Below are positions 7,754 to 12,720 of a stretch of 12,720 bases of DNA, piece after piece; positions within the stretch are counted from its first letter, which is position 1; each line of letters opens with the position of its first letter. The translations under genes were made by a program, and so were the position numbers. The notes beneath the pieces are model-generated. The model searched no databases and was not told the DNA's origin. It worked only from the letters and a program-made list of their open reading frames with translations. Source of the DNA: Balneolales bacterium (lineage in GTDB: Bacteria > Bacteroidota > Rhodothermia > Balneolales > HLUCCA01); the NCBI GenBank assembly GCA_022565415.1, contig JAIUMT010000073.1, positions 1 through 12,720 on the forward strand, read 5' to 3'.

Positions 7754-9217
7754 TTAGAATCCTTTCTTTTTGTCTTCCATACGTTTAAGAAAAACAGACA
7801 TAATTCGCAGATACAGTTCGTCTTTGAGTAAGGCATCTTCAAATCCGGAGTCGATACTAGGATTATCGTTCACTTCAATAACGACACATTCATTCCCGAT
7901 TTGCTTCATGTCAACCCCATAAAGACCATTTCCCATCAAGTTTGCAATCTTTAGTGCAGTTTTAAGCACATTCTTAGGCACGAGTTCTACAGGAATTGTC
8001 TCACTCTGACCAAACGACTCTTTGCCATCTCCCCCACGATTAATAATCTGCCAGTGCTTTCGGGCCATAAAATACTTGCACGCATACAAAGGCTTTTGAT
8101 CTATGATGCCGATTCTCCAATCGAACTCGGTCTGCATAAACTGCTGGGCAATCACCAAGTCCGATTTTTCCAGCAGCTTGCCGGCGACCTTAATTAATTC
8201 CTCCTCCGAAGAAACCTTTAACACTCCGGTTGAAAACGATCCGTCGGGTTGCTTCAAAACACAAGGATAGCCGAGTTCCGCAGTTACCTTGCGGAGGTTA
8301 TCTTTGTGGATAATCATGGTTTTGGGTCCGGGAAGGTTATGACGGCTAAGTAATTCTGCCAGATAGACCTTATTCGTGCATTTCAGAATGGAATCAGGGT
8401 CGTCGATTACGACCAATCCTTCTGCCGTAGCCCGACGGGAAAACCGATACGTATGATGATTTACATTCGTGGTTTCTCGTATAAACAACGCATCGAATTC
8501 GGCCAAATGGGCGTAATCCTGTCGGGTAATTAACTCGCATCCAATACCAAGCGACTCCCCTGCTTTCACGAATTTCGCCAAGGCTTTTTCGTCTGATGGT
8601 GAATCTGTCTCGGTCGGATTGTATAAAATTGCCAGGTCGTATCGAGGCTTGAATTTCTTCGGAACAGCCGGTTTTTTTCCTGCAAAATAATCGCGCATTA
8701 CCTGGGCCAAAAATGGGCGATGTTCGGCCGGGACTTCACTTGCCGGGATGGGTACAAACTGCTTAAGAACCCATCGGTCGCCTAGAAACACAAACTGAGC
8801 TCGGGCAAGCGGCGCCTGAAATGAGGCATGAATATGGGTACACAACCGCTCGTATCGCTTGGCCATGTTCCGACCAAAATAGATGCTGAGGGTGAAGGTA
8901 TCCGACTTGATTGGAGCAAGACTGGATTGAATGAGGTCGTCGAGATCATCTGAAACAAACCTGACCATGGTTTGGGATTTCATGTCTTCGATGGTCGCAA
9001 TGCCCGGCATGGGTTTGTGGCCACGGGCTTCGGCCAGCAACGAAACATAATATCCGGAAGACTGATATTTATAGGAACGACATAGGTTATAAACCCGAAC
9101 TTTATCGGGGTAATCTGCAGATACATCACTTAGGTAGTTTTTTGCGGCAATAACACGAATGTTATCCAGCTCCAAATCCCAGTCGGATGGATTATTTACG
9201 ATGATTAAGGGAGTCAC
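7754..9217 (-). CDS. RimK-like ATP-grasp ligase with RLAN N-terminal domain
   Basis: 487 residues in two parts. Residues 1 to about 160 resemble the RimK-like ATP-grasp N-terminal (RLAN) domain: IIVNNPSDW, YLSD, VRVYNLCRSYKYQSSGYYVSLLAEARGHKPMP. Residues from about 195 form an ATP-grasp ligase: pre-ATP-grasp start YDLAILYNP, nucleotide-binding VLKQPDGSFSTGV (K322), and the metal-binding end VDMKQIG...VVIEVNDNPSID (D436, E448, N450). Such enzymes activate a carboxylate as an acyl phosphate and couple it to an amine; RimK itself adds glutamates to a protein C-terminus. The acceptor here is unknown. The start is GTG at 9217, twelve bases after the stop of the C39-like gene and in the same reading frame; there is no clear Shine-Dalgarno. 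It lies between the peptidase-like gene and the GCS2 gene, an arrangement known from other bacteria. Confidence 0.88.
   Translation of the reverse strand: MTPLIIVNNPSDWDLELDNIRVIAAKNYLSDVSADYPDKVRVYNLCRSYKYQSSGYYVSLLAEARGHKPMPGIATIEDMKSQTMVRFVSDDLDDLIQSSLAPIKSDTFTLSIYFGRNMAKRYERLCTHIHASFQAPLARAQFVFLGDRWVLKQFVPIPASEVPAEHRPFLAQVMRDYFAGKKPAVPKKFKPRYDLAILYNPTETDSPSDEKALAKFVKAGESLGIGCELITRQDYAHLAEFDALFIRETTNVNHHTYRFSRRATAEGLVVIDDPDSILKCTNKVYLAELLSRHNLPGPKTMIIHKDNLRKVTAELGYPCVLKQPDGSFSTGVLKVSSEEELIKVAGKLLEKSDLVIAQQFMQTEFDWRIGIIDQKPLYACKYFMARKHWQIINRGGDGKESFGQSETIPVELVPKNVLKTALKIANLMGNGLYGVDMKQIGNECVVIEVNDNPSIDSGFEDALLKDELYLRIMSVFLKRMEDKKKGF
7760..7765 (-). promoter_or_regulatory. Ribosome binding site of the GCS2-family gene
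   Basis: AAAGGA on the minus strand, nine bases before the ATG at 7750 and inside the last codons of the ATP-grasp gene. It supports the chosen start and translational coupling of the two ligases. Confidence 0.6.
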
Positions 9218-9229
9218 GTATAGTTGTAA

Positions 9230-9949
9230 TTAAGTTTCTTTTTCGATAATGACGAGATTGGAATCGTAGGTAACAATTCCCAGAAGAATGGCATTAATGA
9301 GCCGCTCAACCGGCTCGTGGTAATAGTGCTTTGAATAGGCCGGATTCGCATTGTAGGGGTCGGCAACTTGAACAGTTCTCTTGTTGATGTCGAAACCGCT
9401 CAGTACTACAAAGTGTCCACATGCCTCACCATTGATGTCATCATACACCATTTTATTACCGTCGTCGCGCTCACGGGCACACCTGTAAAGCCAGGTCGAG
9501 CTCAATCCGGTAAGTATAGGTTTGCCTTTTTTCAGGTAATGACGAATAAGCGACACATTTAGATCTTTGAATAGCAATTCTCCGCCCATATCTAGAAAGT
9601 CGATATACGCATTAATAGCGGCAACTAGTTTGGTGTTATGTGGTTGGGCTTTTCGTTGCAGGTCCAATTTATGACGAATAATACCTTCGGGTAACTCAAA
9701 CCAAGTCGGATCGAACACCATCAAGTTGTACGTATAAATCTGGACTTTATAACCACGACGTAAAGCATGATTTGCCAGTAAAACACCAAGAGTGCCACCA
9801 TCGTCGAGTTTATCAGACTCCAAAATCAGTGCACTTAGGTCAATAGGATCATCGTAATACTGGTAGATTGCATGCAGGCAGGTTGGTCCTCAGGTGTAGT
9901 CATCAGGTTGCCTCTGCATTTGCAACTGTAACTTTATTCGGCGTTTCAT
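9230..9949 (-). CDS. Peptidase C39-like protein with an in-frame TGA at the catalytic Cys codon (possible selenoprotein, otherwise a broken gene)
   Basis: Papain-fold C39-like protein of the kind found beside RLAN/RimK and GCS2 ligases. From ATG 9949 the frame gives 239 codons to the TAA at 9230, interrupted only by TGA at codon 20. The residues around it read QPDDYT-[TGA]-GPTCLHAIYQYY, matching the family's QPDDxTCGPTCLHAvYxYY with TGA in place of the catalytic Cys. The other triad members are present: H179 in CGHFVVLSG and D197 in VQVADPYN. The stretch TLGVLLANHALRRGYKVQIYTYN...FDPTW is also typical. There is no signal peptide, so it should be cytosolic. Without recoding, only a fragment from the weak TTG at 9823 could be made, lacking the active-site helix. 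The start is uncertain, with ATG 9919 as the alternative. Both sides of the TGA share one frame, so no frameshift is needed. A selenoprotein, a nonsense mutation and a sequencing error all remain possible. Confidence 0.75.
9890..9892 (-). other. In-frame UGA codon at the predicted active-site cysteine
   Basis: Codon 20 of the C39-like gene, reading TGA between ACC (Thr) and GGA (Gly). TGC and TGT each differ from TGA by one base. In C39-type peptidases the Cys of xCGxxxL is the nucleophile. TGA acts as a normal stop at the expected family ends of recQ, sdhB, guaD and tpiA in this window, so a general code change is excluded and only site-specific recoding or a lesion remains. C24, four residues on, is encoded normally. 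Confidence 0.7.
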
Positions 9950-10012
9950 CGGGTACTTAGATAAGTCTTGCGGGCTGAAGTTAATTCCAACTATAAATAG
10001 TACGAATTTGCT

Positions 10013-10047
10013 ACATATAAAAGTATATGTGATCACCCGAAATCAAA
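10013..10047 (-). promoter_or_regulatory. Candidate promoter and operator upstream of the C39/RimK/GCS2 cluster
   Basis: On the minus strand TTTG (10044-10047) is followed after 18 bases by TACTTTTA (10018-10025), five of six fixed positions of the Bacteroidota TTTG/TAnnTTTG promoter. The -7 box lies inside a perfect inverted repeat, ACATATA-cttt-TATATGT (10013-10030), next to the palindrome GTGATCAC (10029-10036). Such an overlap would suit a repressor site. A start near 10010 would give a leader of about 60 bases. The motif match is inferred by eye and unproven. Confidence 0.35.
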
Positions 10048-10055
10048 AAAAAATA

Positions 10056-10976
10056 TTATCTATTGATCCAGAATAGCTCAGTTGAAGTAGCGAGGTAAAT
10101 ACGTTCTTTTACTGATGATATGCGAAGAACCTGATGAGTGGCATCCAACTTAATTTGGGCTAATACCATGCCTCCCTTATTAAGTTCAAAGACAGACTCA
10201 TTGGTGAGTATGTACATGTGATTGTCGGAGTGTGTTATGTCAAGAACGTTTCCGAATCCAGAGAAATAACCGATGTACCGCCCTGATTCCGAAAAACGAA
10301 GTATTCGTCCGGATTCGGACTCGGCTAAAAGCACTTCAGTACCACTATTCGCTATAGCAACTACATCATATCGGATTTCAGATACATCCGCAGTGAAGAA
10401 GTCATCGAGCTGATTATTCGATCCGAGTTTCATCAATCGACGTGCGTTTTCGTCCCAAAAAAATAGTTCGCCTCGTGCGTTGCTTGCTACGGGTCCGGGC
10501 GTATAGCGAATCTCGCGATTCGACGATGATGTGAGGGAAACGTGGCCCAAGTACTGAAACCTGCGATCGAACATCGATACCCGCCGATTGCCGTAATCTG
10601 AGACGAATATTTTTAGGTCGTTGGTGGCATCGATGTAGCGCGGCTGATCGAACTGGGTAGACTGAGCCCCCCTTCCACCTATCGAATCGACACGCCCACC
10701 CTGATTATCAAGCCGAATAACATGATGTCGCCCGGCATCGGCAACATAAATAAAATCACCGTAACCGGAGTAAATATCCGATATAGCAGAAAATCCTTCA
10801 GAAAAGAGTACGGGTTCTGCATTTACTTGAGGGATGTCGGAAAAGTCGTGCATTATGGGTGCTAACTGCTCGGCTTCGCGACTAGACGAACATCCTAAAA
10901 ATGACAACGACAGAAGGATGAGTGCCGAATATAGATATTCGCTTGCACGCATCGCCCTGTCGTTGTTTGGTAACAT
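10056..10976 (-). CDS. 6-bladed beta-propeller (NHL-like) lipoprotein
   Basis: 306 residues. The N-terminus is a lipoprotein signal: R10, hydrophobic stretch 15-27 (LYSALILLSLSFL) and a lipobox ending in G28-C29, after which come Ser residues of a linker. It should be exported and anchored in a membrane. The mature part shows repeated propeller strands of NHL type: IYVADAGRHHVIRLD (75-89), IFVSDYGNRRVSMFD (122-136), then LFFWDENARRLMKL and VLLAESESGRILRFSESGRYIGYF. Such proteins usually bind ligands or partners rather than catalyse; no specific role can be given. The ATG at 10976 lies five bases after the purD stop and has a GGAG site. ATG 10952 (M9) would also leave the signal intact but has a poorly spaced site. 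Confidence 0.75.
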   Translation of the reverse strand: MLPNNDRAMRASEYLYSALILLSLSFLGCSSSREAEQLAPIMHDFSDIPQVNAEPVLFSEGFSAISDIYSGYGDFIYVADAGRHHVIRLDNQGGRVDSIGGRGAQSTQFDQPRYIDATNDLKIFVSDYGNRRVSMFDRRFQYLGHVSLTSSSNREIRYTPGPVASNARGELFFWDENARRLMKLGSNNQLDDFFTADVSEIRYDVVAIANSGTEVLLAESESGRILRFSESGRYIGYFSGFGNVLDITHSDNHMYILTNESVFELNKGGMVLAQIKLDATHQVLRISSVKERIYLATSTELFWINR

Positions 10977-10981
10977 CAGTG

Positions 10982-12277
10982 TTACTCCGAGAAGTATCGA
11001 AGACCTTTTTCGCCGATATCGCGACGATGGTACGCGCCATCAAAAGATATTTTTTGAACGCCACTGTAAGCGTGAACAATAGCTTTTTTGAGCGTATCTC
11101 CACGTCCGACAACATTCAGAACGCGACCACCATTGGTAACCAAATCAGCGTTTTCATCAATTGATGTACCGCTATGAAATACGATTACGCCTTCCGGAAC
11201 GTCGTCTATGCCCGTAATTGGCAATCCCTTCGGATAACTACCCGGATATCCCTCCGAGGCCATAACAACCGAGCAAAAGTAGTCGGAGTCCAGATCTATT
11301 GAAACGTACTCCAGTTTCCCGTTCACCGTTGTGTTCATGAGTTCGAGTAAATCCGTTTTGAGCGACGGCAAAATGACTTGCGCTTCGGGATCTCCAAAAC
11401 GACAGTTATACTCTACCACCTTCGGACCTTCACTGGTAATCATCAATCCACAATAGACAATGCCTAAATACGGAGTTTCCTCCGAGGCCATAGCATCCAC
11501 TGTAGGCTGAATAATTCGTTTCATCACGTCGTCGAGCATATCTTGTGATAATACAGGAGCCGGTGCATACGCGCCCATTCCGCCGGTATTTAGTCCGATA
11601 TCGCCCTCGCCAATGCGCTTATGATCCTGGGCGTGCGAGAGATACTTAACCGTAGTTCCGTCTGATATCGCAAATACAGAGACTTCCTCCCCTTGCATGA
11701 ATTCTTCGACTACAATTATCGGCGCTGCTGCGCTTAGGTCGACATCGTTCATAATTTTGTCGATATACTTTCGGGCATCGTCCAGGTTATCGCAGATAAA
11801 AACGCCCTTTCCAGCGGCCAATCCGTCGACTTTAAGCACAACCGGAAAGTTAACCTGCTCTGACAGATACGTCTCTAGCATGGAAATCTCATGTCGTTCG
11901 AAGACTTCGCTTCCTGCCGTGGGAATGCCGTACTTGTGCATGATGGATTTCGCATACGACTTACTGCCTTCAAGCATCGCTGCGCCCTTGGACGGACCGA
12001 AAACGTTTATTCCGTAATCGTTGAGGTAGTCTGTGATGCCATCAACCAGAGGTTGTTCGGGGCCAACTACGACCAAATCGATTTTATGTGTTTCGCAGAA
12101 GTCTACCACGTCTTCGAAGTCGTCGATATCGAGGTCGATATTCTCGCCGTGCTGGGATGTTCCGGGATTTCCCGGGGCGATGTAAAAATGGTCGAGCATT
12201 GGCGACTGTGAAATCGCCCACGCAAGAGCATGTTCTCGTCCGCCACTACCAATCAACAGCACATTTAGGTGTTCCAT
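10982..12277 (-). CDS. purD: Phosphoribosylamine-glycine ligase (GAR synthetase)
   Basis: Second step of de novo purine synthesis: ATP-dependent joining of glycine to 5-phosphoribosylamine. 431 residues, the normal length for the family. The N-terminal domain starts VLLIGSGGREHALAW (6-20). VVVGPEQPLVDG (69-80) and the ATP-grasp block with K149 and DGLAAGKGVF (151-160) follow. LNTGGMGAYAPAP (229-241), YCGLMIT, and the metal/ATP motif NCRFGDPEAQ (291-300) complete the active site. The C-terminal domain ends GLRYFSE. ATG 12277 is four bases after the tpiA stop, so the two genes are co-transcribed. No other pur gene lies nearby. Confidence 0.96.
   Translation of the reverse strand: MEHLNVLLIGSGGREHALAWAISQSPMLDHFYIAPGNPGTSQHGENIDLDIDDFEDVVDFCETHKIDLVVVGPEQPLVDGITDYLNDYGINVFGPSKGAAMLEGSKSYAKSIMHKYGIPTAGSEVFERHEISMLETYLSEQVNFPVVLKVDGLAAGKGVFICDNLDDARKYIDKIMNDVDLSAAAPIIVVEEFMQGEEVSVFAISDGTTVKYLSHAQDHKRIGEGDIGLNTGGMGAYAPAPVLSQDMLDDVMKRIIQPTVDAMASEETPYLGIVYCGLMITSEGPKVVEYNCRFGDPEAQVILPSLKTDLLELMNTTVNGKLEYVSIDLDSDYFCSVVMASEGYPGSYPKGLPITGIDDVPEGVIVFHSGTSIDENADLVTNGGRVLNVVGRGDTLKKAIVHAYSGVQKISFDGAYHRRDIGEKGLRYFSE
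10985..10988 (-). promoter_or_regulatory. Ribosome binding site of the lipoprotein gene
   Basis: GGAG directly before the purD TAA and eight bases ahead of the ATG at 10976. It decides for this start over the internal ATG at 10952 and implies translation coupled to purD. Confidence 0.6.
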
Positions 12278-12281
12278 TAGG

Positions 12282-12720
12282 TCAGGCTAGTTTGTTAGCA
12301 ATTTTCACGATGCTGTAAAAGCTGTCTGCTTTCATACTGGCACCACCGATTAGTCCGCCATCAACATCAGGCTGACCAAGTAATTCTTCTGCATTTTCAG
12401 GTTTCATACTACCACCATAGAGAATTCGAGCGCCATCAGCAACATCAGAGGAAGCTAATTTTGCCAATTCTGCACGAATGAATGCATGCATTTCCTGAGC
12501 TTGTTGCGGAGACGCGGTTTCGCCGGTTCCGATTGCCCAAACTGGCTCGTAAGCAACGACAAGGGTTTTAAGTTGGTCTGATGAGAGTCCTTCAAGCGCG
12601 CCTTTGAGTTGGGTCGCGACGACTTCATTTTGCTTGTTCGCTTTTCGCTCGCCCAGCACTTCGCCAACGCAAAGAATAGGAACCAATCCTTCAGATAGAG
12701 CTTTCGTTACCTTTTTTCCA
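12282..12720 (-). CDS. tpiA: Triosephosphate isomerase, C-terminal part (5' end beyond the window)
   Basis: Glycolytic isomerase of dihydroxyacetone phosphate and glyceraldehyde 3-phosphate. The frame is open to the right edge; the visible part is about 145 residues of the usual 250 or so and starts GKKVTKALSEGLVPILCVGE. The apparent start at 12686 is only an internal Leu codon (TTG). Key motifs present: CVGE, AYEPVWAIGTG with the catalytic Glu, the loop that closes over the substrate, ILYGGSMKPENAEEL, and the phosphate-binding GGLIGGASM near the C-terminus. Stop is TGA, at the normal family end. The catalytic Lys and His lie outside the window. Confidence 0.95.
   Translation of the reverse strand, partial: GKKVTKALSEGLVPILCVGEVLGERKANKQNEVVATQLKGALEGLSSDQLKTLVVAYEPVWAIGTGETASPQQAQEMHAFIRAELAKLASSDVADGARILYGGSMKPENAEELLGQPDVDGGLIGGASMKADSFYSIVKIANKLA

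Noticed and set aside
9230..9823. A 197-residue protein starting at TTG 9823
   Set aside because: The start falls inside the conserved domain and drops the active-site helix. Homology-like sequence continues upstream in the same frame through the TGA, so this is only the open part after the stop.
9230..9949. Reassignment of TGA as a sense codon throughout the genome
   Set aside because: TGA ends recQ, sdhB, guaD and tpiA at the lengths expected for those families, so it is a working stop here.
9824..9949. A frameshift separating the N-terminal part of the C39-like gene
   Set aside because: The family-like residues before and after the TGA are in the same frame, so a single codon accounts for the interruption.
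10041..10085. Intrinsic terminator behind the lipoprotein gene
   Set aside because: There is a run of nine T on the minus strand, but the only stem before it is CTATT/AATAG, five weak pairs spaced away from the T-run. This is too poor to call.

Overview
The window is a piece of bacterial chromosome in which every gene I can support lies on the minus strand, so transcription runs from high to low coordinates. The gene content points to the Bacteroidota/Balneolota (FCB) side of the tree. The signs are a B-type succinate dehydrogenase encoded in the order C-A-B, a Bacteroidota-style RecQ with its zinc cysteines near the C-terminus, a 6-bladed beta-propeller lipoprotein, and weak Shine-Dalgarno sequences at many starts. 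This placement is inferred from protein style, not from a marker gene.

Layout in the direction of transcription. (1) The 3' part of tpiA (cut by the window edge), purD, and a small beta-propeller lipoprotein are packed 4-5 nt apart (12720 to 10056). (2) After a 106-nt gap that holds an inverted repeat and a possible promoter comes a compact amidoligase-type cluster: a peptidase C39-like gene (9949-9230), a RimK-like ATP-grasp ligase with an RLAN N-terminal domain (9217-7754), a GCS2-family carboxylate-amine ligase (7750-6518), and a guanine deaminase-like gene (6492-6022). (3) After a 203-nt gap comes sdhC-sdhA-sdhB (5818-2363), closed by a clear intrinsic terminator (2301-2332). (4) Then comes recQ (2229-307). 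(5) Bases 1-306 hold no gene. They carry two 83-bp near-identical repeats and smaller repeated hairpin modules.

The observation most worth following is in the C39-like gene. Read straight through, its frame is open from an ATG at 9949 to the TAA at 9230, except for one TGA at 9890-9892. The translation around it is DYT-[TGA]-GPTCLHAIYQYY, so the TGA sits where this papain-like family carries its catalytic cysteine (xCGPxCL). The partner His (GHFVVLSG) and Asp (VADPY) are intact. A single in-frame UGA at the catalytic Cys codon is the classic appearance of a selenoprotein gene. A selenocysteine C39-like peptidase in an ATP-grasp/GCS2 cluster would be new to me. The rivals are a one-base nonsense mutation or a sequencing error (TGC/TGT to TGA). 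I see no strong bacterial SECIS hairpin by eye, and no Sec machinery lies in the window, so the question stays open.

The three cluster genes probably act together: two enzymes that form amide bonds and a cysteine-protease-fold protein that may trim, transfer or hydrolyse the product. The product itself cannot be read from the sequence.
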